A DNA stretch of 64,000 bases from Rhizobium indicum (GTDB lineage Bacteria > Pseudomonadota > Alphaproteobacteria > Rhizobiales > Rhizobiaceae). Both the position numbers and the translations under genes were made by a program. The stretch is from NCBI RefSeq assembly GCF_005862305.2, contig NZ_CP054026.1:62001-126000 (forward strand), written 5' to 3'. Numbering within the stretch: the stretch's first letter is position 1; every line of letters begins with the position of its first letter. This document shows, in pieces, positions 23,811 to 31,718 of this stretch. The notes under the pieces are model-generated. The model worked only from the letters and a program-made list of their open reading frames with translations, was not told the origin of the DNA and searched no databases.

Positions 23811-26132
23811 TCAGGAAGTGGGTAGGGAAAAGACCAGTCGGTGCGTCCCAGAGGGAAGAATGGCTTCCTCGACAACAGGCTCTCCGTTGAGCGACGGGTT
23901 TTGATGCCGTTTTCCGGGCCGGAACCGGCCGATGCAGCCCTCCGGAAGGGTCAGCACATAGGTGACCTTGTTGCCGTCGCACTGCCAGCCGGCCTCGATG
24001 CGCCCCTGGCTGATATCATGATGGGCCGATACCGGCGAAAGCGACGGAATCGGCGCCGGATCGACGATCACCTCGGCAAATCCGGGTGCGCTCGGGTTCG
24101 GCGAAATTCCGGCGACGCTTTCGAACAGCCATTGGCAGACAGCGCCATAGGCATAATGGTTGTAGCTGTTCATGTCGGGTTCGTAGATGGTGCCGTCAGG
24201 CGCCATGGAATCCCAGCGCTCCCAGATCGTCGTCGCCCCTTTTGACACCTGGTAGAGCCAGCCCGGCACATCCTCCTGCAAGAAGACCTTTTCTGCCAGA
24301 TCGTCCATGCCGAGCTTCGTCAGCGCCGGCAGCAGGGCGGGCGTGCCGATGAAACCGGTGCCGATCTTGTAGTCGGCATCGATGATCACCTGCCGGAAAT
24401 GCTGCTGTGCAGCTTGCCTGTGCTCTGCCGGTATCAGGTTGTGAAGGAAGGCCAGGGCGTAGGATGTCTGGTCGTTGTGGGCAAGCCGTCCCGCGGGCGT
24501 GATGAACTCGTTGGAAAATGTCAGCCGGATCTCGTTTGCGCGCTGTTTCATCTTTTCTTCAAGGGCATGCTCGCCGAGAGTGGCTGCGATCCTTGCCAGA
24601 AGGTCGGTCGAGATGAAGTGATAGAGCGTGGCCGCGCAGTCGTCGGCGATCGTCGGACGAGGCTTCCTGTTGTCGCCGACCGGCTGCAGCCAGTCGCCGA
24701 AGGTGAAACCTCGGTCGCCCCAACGCGAGGGCGGACGCACGAGCGGACCATCCGAGATTGACCAGACGAAATCGACCCAGCGCACCATCGAATCCAGGCA
24801 CTCCGACAGAACGGCCCGGTCGCCGTAATGGGTATAGAGTACCCAGGGGATGACGACGATCGCGTCGCCCCAGCCGGTCGAGCCGGCATAGCCCGGGAAA
24901 TTGGCCGGATGCAAGCGCGTCGGATCCGGCGAAAAATGTGAGACGGCGCCATCCTCGCGCTGATCGGCCATCACATCGCGCAGATACTTCCTTAGGAAGG
25001 ATTGGCTGTCGCTCAGCCAGCATGCGGTTGCGGCAAAGACCTGGGCGTCGCCCGTCCAGCCCAGGCGTTCGTCGCGCTGCGGGCAATCGGTCGGCACTTC
25101 GACGAAATTGGCGCGCTGCGACCAGATGGTATTTTCGACGAGGCGATTGACCAGTGCATTGCCAGAGGTGAAACCGCCGGCAGGCTCGGGCACCGACGAG
25201 ATCGGGATGGACGCGATTACAAGAATCTTCGCATCGCCCTTGATCGTCACCCTGGCATAACGGAAGCCGTGGAAGGTGAAATGCGGCGCGTAGGTCTCGT
25301 CGCCGTCTCCCCGCAGCGTGTAGACGGTATGTGCGGCGGCCGTGCGATAGTTGCGATTGTCGAAATGACGGTTGGGACCGAGAACTTCCGAATGCTCCAC
25401 CCGGACTTCGGCACCGGCAGTGCCCCGGACCGTATATCTGATGTAGCCGCCGGCATTCTGGCCGAAATCATAGATCTTCCTGCCCTCATCGTCGGTCCAG
25501 TTTTCGACCGCGGCGAGTGGCCGCATCTCGCGCACCGCAGCAGTTTCATGCGCGACGAGCAGCTCTCTGTCGAAGGGCAATCTCTCGGTGCCGTGGGTCT
25601 CGACGTAGTTTTCCTGGCGGGCGTCGTAGACTTCGCCGAAATAGATCCCTGACTTCAGGATCGGCAGAACACCGCTTCGCCATGTGGTGTCGGTGGAAAG
25701 AACGGTGCCATCAGCTCCGATCAGATCCGCAATGGCGCCGATCCTGTCGCCCCAGCAATTCGGGATCGCCTGGGCGCCCCACATCAAAGGCGATCGGTAC
25801 CATCCGTCGGCAAGCCAGATCTCGATGCGGTTGAGGCCCGGCTTGAGCAGGTTCGAGATGTCGTATCGCTGATAGGCAAGGCGATCGTCGTAGTTCGTCC
25901 AACCTGGGGTCAACAGGTCGCTGCCGACGCGAACGCCGTTGATGAAGCAGCGGTAGAGGCCAAGTGCGGAGATAAAGAGCTCGACGGGAAGCTTGGCGCC
26001 ATCATGTTCGAAAGTCTTGGAGACGAAGCTTGCGGCCGTTCCCTGACCGCCATCCGATAGCGGCGCGATCATGTCCCCAGACCAGACGCGCGAAACGAGG
26101 TTGCCGCTGATGGCTGCCGGCTGAAAGTTCAT
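23811..26132 (-). CDS. Alpha-L-rhamnosidase, GH78
   Basis: The protein has 773 residues from the ATG at 26132, preceded by GGGAGG. No signal peptide is seen, so it acts in the cytoplasm on imported rhamnosides. Beta-rich N-terminal domains (to about 320) include the LTPGWTNYDDRLAYQRYDIS carbohydrate-binding part. The (alpha/alpha)6 catalytic domain (about 330-670) carries the GH78 hallmark DCPQRDERLGWTGDAQVF near 356-373. The C-terminal beta domain ends at the stop. It is the first gene of the operon, starting 18 bases from a perfect palindromic operator. Likely substrates are rhamnogalacturonan fragments or flavonoid rhamnosides. Confidence 0.93.
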   Translation of the reverse strand: MNFQPAAISGNLVSRVWSGDMIAPLSDGGQGTAASFVSKTFEHDGAKLPVELFISALGLYRCFINGVRVGSDLLTPGWTNYDDRLAYQRYDISNLLKPGLNRIEIWLADGWYRSPLMWGAQAIPNCWGDRIGAIADLIGADGTVLSTDTTWRSGVLPILKSGIYFGEVYDARQENYVETHGTERLPFDRELLVAHETAAVREMRPLAAVENWTDDEGRKIYDFGQNAGGYIRYTVRGTAGAEVRVEHSEVLGPNRHFDNRNYRTAAAHTVYTLRGDGDETYAPHFTFHGFRYARVTIKGDAKILVIASIPISSVPEPAGGFTSGNALVNRLVENTIWSQRANFVEVPTDCPQRDERLGWTGDAQVFAATACWLSDSQSFLRKYLRDVMADQREDGAVSHFSPDPTRLHPANFPGYAGSTGWGDAIVVIPWVLYTHYGDRAVLSECLDSMVRWVDFVWSISDGPLVRPPSRWGDRGFTFGDWLQPVGDNRKPRPTIADDCAATLYHFISTDLLARIAATLGEHALEEKMKQRANEIRLTFSNEFITPAGRLAHNDQTSYALAFLHNLIPAEHRQAAQQHFRQVIIDADYKIGTGFIGTPALLPALTKLGMDDLAEKVFLQEDVPGWLYQVSKGATTIWERWDSMAPDGTIYEPDMNSYNHYAYGAVCQWLFESVAGISPNPSAPGFAEVIVDPAPIPSLSPVSAHHDISQGRIEAGWQCDGNKVTYVLTLPEGCIGRFRPGKRHQNPSLNGEPVVEEAILPSGTHRLVFSLPTS

Positions 26133-26150
26133 CAAGTCCTCCCGACGATT

Positions 26151-26180
26151 TGTAGAACGTTCTCCATATAACGTTCTACA
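26151..26180. promoter_or_regulatory. LacI-type operator between the rhamnosidase operon and its regulator
   Basis: A perfect inverted repeat with 10-bp arms (TGTAGAACGT at 26151-26160 and ACGTTCTACA at 26171-26180) is separated by 10 bases. The left arm itself contains the palindrome AGAACGTTCT (26154-26163). The central CG-containing palindrome is typical of LacI/GalR operators. It lies 18 bases before the rhamnosidase start and 92 bases before the divergent LacI gene. Confidence 0.75.
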
Positions 26181-26272
26181 TTTTCTTCGGAAGCGCAATA
26201 GAATTTTCGTTGTCAGTCTGCCATGGTGGTTCTGCGGGCGATGTTGACGATCCGCAGCAAGCTAGAGATTTC

Positions 26273-27331
26273 ATGTCAATCGAAGAAAAACAAAAGCCGC
26301 AACGAAACGATCGCGTGACGATCCGGACCGTGGCAACTCACGCAGGCGTATCGGTCGCAGCGGTTTCCAAGGTGATGCGAAATGCCTATGGCGTCAGTGA
26401 TGCGCTGCGCGCAAGGGTGACGGATGCCATCGACGCACTCGCATATCGCCCCTCGCGGGCAGCTAGAGGGCTGCGTGGCCGGAGTTTCACCATCGGTGTG
26501 CTCCTGATCGATATCCGCAATCCTTTCCTTCCGGAGGTGATTGCCGGCGTAAACGGGGTACTGGCGCCCTCGCACTATCAGGCGATGATCGGCGTCAGCG
26601 ATGCGCGCGTGCAACTGGAGACGTCGTTGATCGAGTCGATGATCGACTACAAGATGGACGGCCTTGTCCTCGTTGCGCCGCGCTTGCCTTCGGAGATCCT
26701 CGCAAAGTTCGCAGTCCAGATACCGATCGTCGCGGTCGGCTACCACGATGCCAGCGCTACGGCCTTCGATACCGTCAACGCAGATGATCAGCGCGGCGCC
26801 GAGATCGCCGTCGAAGCGCTTCTTGCCTGCGGCTATCGCGATATCGAAATGCTCAGCCTTGGCGAGCGCCAGGGGCACGCGGTCTCCGTCGTCCGCCAGC
26901 GTGAGATCGGGTTTCGCCGGGCGATGCAGCGCGGCGGGCTCGGCTCCTCGCCAGCGATCGGCAAAATTCCGATAGCCTCGCCAAAGCGGGAGGAGGCGAT
27001 GCGAAAATTCCTATCGAGGAAGGACAGGCCGCGCGCCGTATTCTGCTGGAGCGATCTCGACGCGATCACCCTTCTCAGCCTGGCTATGGAGATGGGCGTG
27101 CGCGTCCCCGAAGATCTCGCCGTCATCGGATACGACAATTCGCCGACCGCAGCACTCGGCCTCGTCAATCTCGCAAGCATCGATCAGTCGGGCAGGGAAC
27201 TCGGTCAGGTCGCAACCCGGGCCCTCATTTCCAGAATAGAAGGCCGCGCCAGCGCCGAGCATATTTTCCAGATACCGTCGCTGGTCAGCCGCGACAGCCT
27301 GATCCGTTCCGGCAATGGCACGGACAGATAA
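26273..27331 (+). CDS. LacI-family transcriptional regulator of the rhamnosidase operon
   Basis: The protein has 352 residues from the ATG at 26273; the earlier in-frame start is less likely because it adds an unrelated tail. The helix-turn-helix (TIRTVATHAGVSVAAVSKVMRN) lies near 16-37, with the hinge helix near 60-70 (RPSRAARGLRG). Residues 75-345 form the periplasmic-binding-protein-like sensor with a late IGYDNSPTAAL and SIDQSGRELG. It is divergent from the GH78 importer operon across the palindromic operator at 26151-26180. It presumably represses that operon until a rhamnose-derived sugar binds. Confidence 0.92.
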   Translation: MSIEEKQKPQRNDRVTIRTVATHAGVSVAAVSKVMRNAYGVSDALRARVTDAIDALAYRPSRAARGLRGRSFTIGVLLIDIRNPFLPEVIAGVNGVLAPSHYQAMIGVSDARVQLETSLIESMIDYKMDGLVLVAPRLPSEILAKFAVQIPIVAVGYHDASATAFDTVNADDQRGAEIAVEALLACGYRDIEMLSLGERQGHAVSVVRQREIGFRRAMQRGGLGSSPAIGKIPIASPKREEAMRKFLSRKDRPRAVFCWSDLDAITLLSLAMEMGVRVPEDLAVIGYDNSPTAALGLVNLASIDQSGRELGQVATRALISRIEGRASAEHIFQIPSLVSRDSLIRSGNGTDR

Positions 27332-27334
27332 TAG

Positions 27335-27373
27335 CGACGGCGCCGCCTTGTCTATGTTCGTTGCCGTCGTTTT
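27335..27373. terminator. Rho-independent terminator between two convergent LacI genes
   Basis: CGACGGC at 27335-27341 pairs with GCCGTCG at 27363-27369 and is followed by TTTT on the plus strand. It begins four bases after the stop of the first LacI gene and touches the stop of the second. It would end plus-strand transcription. Confidence 0.6.
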
Positions 27374-28389
27374 CAGTCGGATCGAAGGGGGCTGCCGCAC
27401 GACTGCCGCACGACCAGGCGACACGGCAATCTGGTGATGCCGGCAGGTACCGGTTCACCCTTGGAGAGGCTGAGGATTGCCAGGCCGGCGCGATGGCCCA
27501 GTTCCTTCAACTCCATGTCGATGGTGGTCAGCGGCGGGCGCGTTTGCCGTGCGACGACCTCCCAATTGTCGAAGCCGACCACGGCGACATCCGTGGGAAT
27601 CTCCACATTAAGGTCGCGTAGCGCGTCGATGACCCCGCGGGCGATCTCGTCGCTGCCGCAGAAGATGGCGTCGGGCTTTGCGCCGGGCCGGGCAAACACC
27701 GTCTGAACTGCTTCGTGACCCCATTCCTCCGACCAGTCGCCGAACATCGCTTCGGCACCGTCGCCGCAGGCGTCGAGATAGGATTGGGCACGGATGCGAG
27801 CGGCCAGATAATCCCGCGGCCCGGTGATGTGGAGGATCCGCGATCGACCGAGCTCTTTCAGGTGATCGACGGCGAGGCGGGCGCCCTGTTCGTCATCCGG
27901 AAAGAAAGTGACGCTGTCGGCCGGTCCCTCGGCAAAGACGTAGACGACGGGTATCGGCAAGCGAGACAGCTGGACCGGCGGCGTGAGATCGAGGCGGGTC
28001 GCGGTGAATATGATGCCGTCGACCTGCCGGTCAAGAAGCGCCTCCAGATGAAGCTGGGCGAGCCTTGGATCATTGTTCGTGGCACAGAGGAAGACGGAAA
28101 CGCCGTGATCGACCAGCACCTCCGATACCCCGGCCGCCATCGGCAGCGTCAGTCTGCCATAGGTGTCGTTCGTCAGCATGCCGATCGCATGGCTTCGCTT
28201 GCTTAGCAACCCACGGGCGAGTGCATTGGGCCGAAATCCGATCTCCTCCGCCACGCGCCGGACCCGCTCGCGTGTTTCGGCATTCGTCCGGCCGGTGTCG
28301 TTCAGTGCGTTCGACGCCGTCGAAATGCTGACGCCTGCAGCCTTCGCCACGTCATAAATCGTCCGTCTTCGATCGCCCGTATTCTTCAA
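27373..28389 (-). CDS. LacI-family transcriptional regulator of the arabinofuranosidase operon
   Basis: The protein has 338 residues from the TTG at 28389, which has GAGG about nine bases upstream. A longer in-frame version would run through two palindromic operators, so it is rejected. The helix-turn-helix (TIYDVAKAAGVSISTASNALND) is near 10-31 and the hinge (FRPNALARGLLSKRSH) near 54-69. The sensor domain ends in VVGFDNWEVVARQTRPPLTTID. It is divergent from the GH127 sugar-importer operon and probably represses it through the sites at 28415-28457. Confidence 0.9.
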   Translation of the reverse strand: MKNTGDRRRTIYDVAKAAGVSISTASNALNDTGRTNAETRERVRRVAEEIGFRPNALARGLLSKRSHAIGMLTNDTYGRLTLPMAAGVSEVLVDHGVSVFLCATNNDPRLAQLHLEALLDRQVDGIIFTATRLDLTPPVQLSRLPIPVVYVFAEGPADSVTFFPDDEQGARLAVDHLKELGRSRILHITGPRDYLAARIRAQSYLDACGDGAEAMFGDWSEEWGHEAVQTVFARPGAKPDAIFCGSDEIARGVIDALRDLNVEIPTDVAVVGFDNWEVVARQTRPPLTTIDMELKELGHRAGLAILSLSKGEPVPAGITRLPCRLVVRQSCGSPLRSD

Positions 28390-28414
28390 GTGCCGCCTCG
28401 TAGTCGATTCATGA

Positions 28415-28457
28415 TAAAAGCTTTTAGCAGAAAAAAATGTGCTGTTAAAAGGTTTTA
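28415..28457. promoter_or_regulatory. Twin operators for the GH127 operon/LacI gene
   Basis: TAAAAGCTTTTA (28415-28426) is a perfect 12-bp palindrome. TAAAAGGTTTTA (28446-28457) is a near copy with one central mismatch. Their centres are 31 bp apart, about three helical turns, so two regulator dimers could bind the same DNA face. They lie between the divergent LacI and binding-protein genes. Confidence 0.68.
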
Positions 28458-28488
28458 TCAAACGCGCATCAGAATTTTGCACACAGAC

Positions 28489-28496
28489 TGTCGACA
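28489..28496. promoter_or_regulatory. TGTCGACA palindrome upstream of the GH127 operon
   Basis: This 8-bp palindrome, within ACTGTCGACA, recurs exactly in the intergenic regions at 35775-35782 and 37939-37946. It lies 73 bases before the binding-protein start. It may be the site of the GntR regulator encoded at 35886. Confidence 0.4.
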
Positions 28497-28568
28497 CCAA
28501 AAAATTTCTGATCTAACGTCCATTTCGTCCGATGGCCTTAGGCCTGAACGAGAAAAAGGGGAACAAGC

Positions 28569-29816
28569 ATGCTTCGACTGAAAACGACGATCACCGCTCT
28601 CGCGCTGTTGGCAAGCTCTTCTCTCGCCAGCGCCGAAGAAATCACCCTATGGGTGCGCACGTCGTCCGGCGCCGTCCTTCAGGGCCTGGCCGACAAATAC
28701 AACGCCTCGCACTCCGACAAGGTCAATGTCACCCAGATCACGGCGGAGCAGATGGTGCCGAAGCTGGGCGCGGCGATTGCCGGCAGCGCGGCTCCTGATG
28801 GCGCCGTGCTCGACCTGATCTATCTCCCGACCTTTGCCGCCGCGGACGGTCTCGAGGATATCTCCGACTTCGTGAAGGGCTTACCTTATTCCGCGGCGAT
28901 GAGCCCGTCTCACATCCGCCTTGCCACCTATGACGGCAAGATCTATGGCGTGCCGGCCCTGCCGGATGCCTCGATCATCGCTTATAACACCGATCTCTTC
29001 ACCAAGGCCGGCCTCGACCCCAACAAGGCGCCGGCGTCGATGGAGGAGATTGCCGCCGACGCGAAGAAGATCGCCGCGCTCGGCAACGAGACCTATGGCT
29101 TCTATTTCGTGGCTAATTCGGGAAGCTGGCTGATCTACGATTTCCTGCCGCATCTCTGGGCCGCCAATGCCGATGTGCTGAGCGATGACGGCCGCAGCGC
29201 CACGGTCGATACGCCGGCGCTGCGTGAGACCATCGCAGCCTATCGCGATATGTGGAAGGCCGGTGCGATCCATCCGACCTCGCGTTCCGGCAACGGCAAC
29301 AATGCCGTCGAGGCCTTCGCCTCGGGCAAGGTCGGCATCCTGATGACCGGCTCCTACATCGTCAATCTGCTGACCAGCAAATATCCCGACGTGAAATTCG
29401 CCGTCGCACCGATCCCGGGGCCGAAGGGCGGTGAATCGAGCTTTGCCGGCGGCGATACGCTTTCCCTGATCAAGGGTATCAGCGAAGAGAAGAAGAAAGT
29501 CGCGCTCGACTTCGTCAATTTCTACATGCAGCCCGAGCAGCAGGTCTACATCACCCAGGAATCGGGGATGCCGTCGCGCACCGACCTCGCAGCGGAAGCC
29601 TATGCGAAGTTCGACCAGCGCAATCTCGTCGCCTACAATATCCTCGCCAAGGCGCGCACGCCCTACACATTTTCGTCCGACGAACTCTTCGTCAGCCGCA
29701 CCGGACCCTTCCTCAATCTGATTCAGGGCACGATCTTCGGTGACGATGTCGACGCAACGATCGCCAAGACGCAGGGCGACTTCACCCGTATCCTCGAACG
29801 CACCAATCCGAACTAA
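28569..29816 (+). CDS. Sugar ABC transporter substrate-binding protein (family 1)
   Basis: The protein has 415 residues with AAGGGG before the ATG. A signal peptide ends at about residue 22 (SLASA), and the mature part begins EEITLWVRTSSG. The family-1 pattern is clear: TLSLIKGISEEKKKVALDFVNFYMQPEQQ near 300 and a hinge-crossing C-terminus. It is the first gene of an operon that also encodes two permeases, a GH127 arabinofuranosidase and an ATPase. This makes beta-L-arabinofuranose-capped oligosaccharides or glycopeptides the likely ligand. Confidence 0.93.
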   Translation: MLRLKTTITALALLASSSLASAEEITLWVRTSSGAVLQGLADKYNASHSDKVNVTQITAEQMVPKLGAAIAGSAAPDGAVLDLIYLPTFAAADGLEDISDFVKGLPYSAAMSPSHIRLATYDGKIYGVPALPDASIIAYNTDLFTKAGLDPNKAPASMEEIAADAKKIAALGNETYGFYFVANSGSWLIYDFLPHLWAANADVLSDDGRSATVDTPALRETIAAYRDMWKAGAIHPTSRSGNGNNAVEAFASGKVGILMTGSYIVNLLTSKYPDVKFAVAPIPGPKGGESSFAGGDTLSLIKGISEEKKKVALDFVNFYMQPEQQVYITQESGMPSRTDLAAEAYAKFDQRNLVAYNILAKARTPYTFSSDELFVSRTGPFLNLIQGTIFGDDVDATIAKTQGDFTRILERTNPN

Positions 29817-29898
29817 GCCGACGCGTTTCGGCAGGGTATCCGCGGATGCCCTGCCGTCCCTTTCACATCTCGACTTTCAAGCGGAAGGAGGAGTTGCG

Positions 29899-30822
29899 GT
29901 GATATCCTCGACACTTCGCAGCCGGAGGCGCGCAGTCGCGACCGGAGAACCGGAGCCAAAGGGTTGGCTTGGCCTTGCCTTCATCCTGCCGGGCTTGCTG
30001 TTCATCGTCGTGCTTTTCCTCGTGCCGCTTGTCATGACGGTCTGGATGAGTTTCTACAATTGGCCGCTTCTAGGCCGGACCAAATTCATCGGCCTGTCCA
30101 ACTATGCCGAGCTGATCGGCGATACCCAGCTCTGGCATTCCCTGGGCTTCACGCTGCTCTACACGGTGCTGGTCACGGCTGCGATCTTCCTGGTGGCCTT
30201 TCCTCTGGCGCTGCTCGTCGACCGGCCGCTGCGCATCGCCGGCTTTTTCCGCACGATCTATTTCATGCCTGTTGTCATCGGCTTCGGGGCGGCCTCGACA
30301 TTGTGGATGTGGCTGCTCAATCCCGATAGCGGCGTCTTTGCGCAGTTGCTGCGCGGAGCAGGCATCATCGACAGCGCCCCGAGGCCGCTCGAAAGTTTCT
30401 GGCCGGCACTCGGCGTCGTCATCCTGATGGTCGTCTGGAAGACAGCAGGCTTCACGATGATCATCCTTCTGACCGGCTTGCAGAGCATATCCAACGACGT
30501 CATCGAAGCCGCCAGGATCGACGGCGCCAGCGTCTGGAGCCGGTTTCGGCGCATCACGCTGCCCTTGATGAGGAACTCGGTCGTGCTGGCGCTCGTCCTC
30601 AACGTCACCTCGTCGATGCTGGCCTTCGACCAGTTCTTCATCATCACCCAGGGCGGCCCTGAGAACAGCACGATCTCCGCGGTGTTCTCGATCTATCTCG
30701 CCTCGTTCTCATCCTACCGTCTCGGTTATGGCTCGGCGATCTCCTTTGCCCTGCTCGTCGTCCTGGTGGCGATCAGCGCGATCCAGTTCGTCCTGCTGCG
30801 CCAGCGGCCGGAGGAGGGTTGA
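29899..30822 (+). CDS. Sugar ABC transporter permease (MalF/UgpA type)
   Basis: The protein has 307 residues from the GTG at 29899, selected for the strong GGAAGGAGGAG just upstream; a longer in-frame reading would begin inside the binding-protein gene. Six helices are present, with the EAA motif EAARIDGASVWSRFRRITLPLMRNS near 200-224. The stop overlaps the next permease's start by one base (TGATG). It forms part of the channel of the arabinoside importer. Confidence 0.92.
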   Translation: MISSTLRSRRRAVATGEPEPKGWLGLAFILPGLLFIVVLFLVPLVMTVWMSFYNWPLLGRTKFIGLSNYAELIGDTQLWHSLGFTLLYTVLVTAAIFLVAFPLALLVDRPLRIAGFFRTIYFMPVVIGFGAASTLWMWLLNPDSGVFAQLLRGAGIIDSAPRPLESFWPALGVVILMVVWKTAGFTMIILLTGLQSISNDVIEAARIDGASVWSRFRRITLPLMRNSVVLALVLNVTSSMLAFDQFFIITQGGPENSTISAVFSIYLASFSSYRLGYGSAISFALLVVLVAISAIQFVLLRQRPEEG

Positions 30823-31691
30823 TGGAGCGGCTCAACCATAATCTCGCAGCGAAGCCGGCGAGCGAGCGGCTCGGTTATCTCGCCTTCGTTCTGACGGCAT
30901 GCGTCTTTGCCGTCTTCTTCGTGATGCCCATCGTCTGGTCCTTCGCCAATTCCTTCAAGCCCGCGGCCGCAGCACTTGCCGATCCGGCAGCACTTTTCTC
31001 GAAAGCCTTCTCGCTTGAAAATTACCGCCGCCTCGAACATGTCGGTGCAGGCTGGTACGTCTATGCCGGCAATTCGGTGCTGATCGCTGCCGGAACGGTG
31101 ATCCTGACGGTGCTCGTCTCGGTGCCGGCGGGATACGGCTTTTCGAAATTCCGTTTTCCCGGTCAGTCGCTGCTCTTCGTGCTGATCATGGCGACGATGA
31201 TGATCCCGTTCCAGTCGATCCTAACGCCGCTTTTCCTGATCCTGAAAGTCTTCCGGCTGCAAAACAATCTTTTCGGCCTGGTGCTGATCTACGTGACCTT
31301 CCAGCTTCCTTTTTCCGTTTTCATGATGCGCAACGCCTTCGATGCGGTGCCGAAGGCGCTGATCGAAGCGGCCCGGATAGACGGTGCGTCGCAGGCGACG
31401 ATCCTGCGCCGGATCATGCTGCCGATCGCGCTTCCCGGTGTTGCCACCGTTGCGATGTTCGCCTTCCTGAATTCCTGGAACGAATTCCTCGCCGCCCTCA
31501 TTTTCCTGTCCGACCAGAACAAGTTCACGCTGCCGATCATGCTGGTGAACGTTTCGTCGGGCATCTATGGCATCATCGACTGGGGTGCGCTGCAGGCCGG
31601 CATAGCCGTGACCATGGTCCCCTGCATCCTGCTTTTCCTTCTCTTGCAACGATATTACGTGCGCGGCCTGACGGCCGGCGCCGTGAAGTAA
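30822..31691 (+). CDS. Sugar ABC transporter permease (MalG/UgpE type)
   Basis: The protein has 289 residues from the ATG at 30822, with GGAGG upstream. Six helices are seen, and the EAA loop (EAARIDGASQATILRRIMLPIALPG) lies near 187-211. The C-terminus VRGLTAGAVK is typical of the family. The end is followed 27 bases later by the GH127 gene. It forms the second half of the arabinoside importer channel. Confidence 0.93.
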   Translation: MERLNHNLAAKPASERLGYLAFVLTACVFAVFFVMPIVWSFANSFKPAAAALADPAALFSKAFSLENYRRLEHVGAGWYVYAGNSVLIAAGTVILTVLVSVPAGYGFSKFRFPGQSLLFVLIMATMMIPFQSILTPLFLILKVFRLQNNLFGLVLIYVTFQLPFSVFMMRNAFDAVPKALIEAARIDGASQATILRRIMLPIALPGVATVAMFAFLNSWNEFLAALIFLSDQNKFTLPIMLVNVSSGIYGIIDWGALQAGIAVTMVPCILLFLLLQRYYVRGLTAGAVK

Positions 31692-31718
31692 CAGCGCTCG
31701 TTCCGCTCAGGAGTCCTC

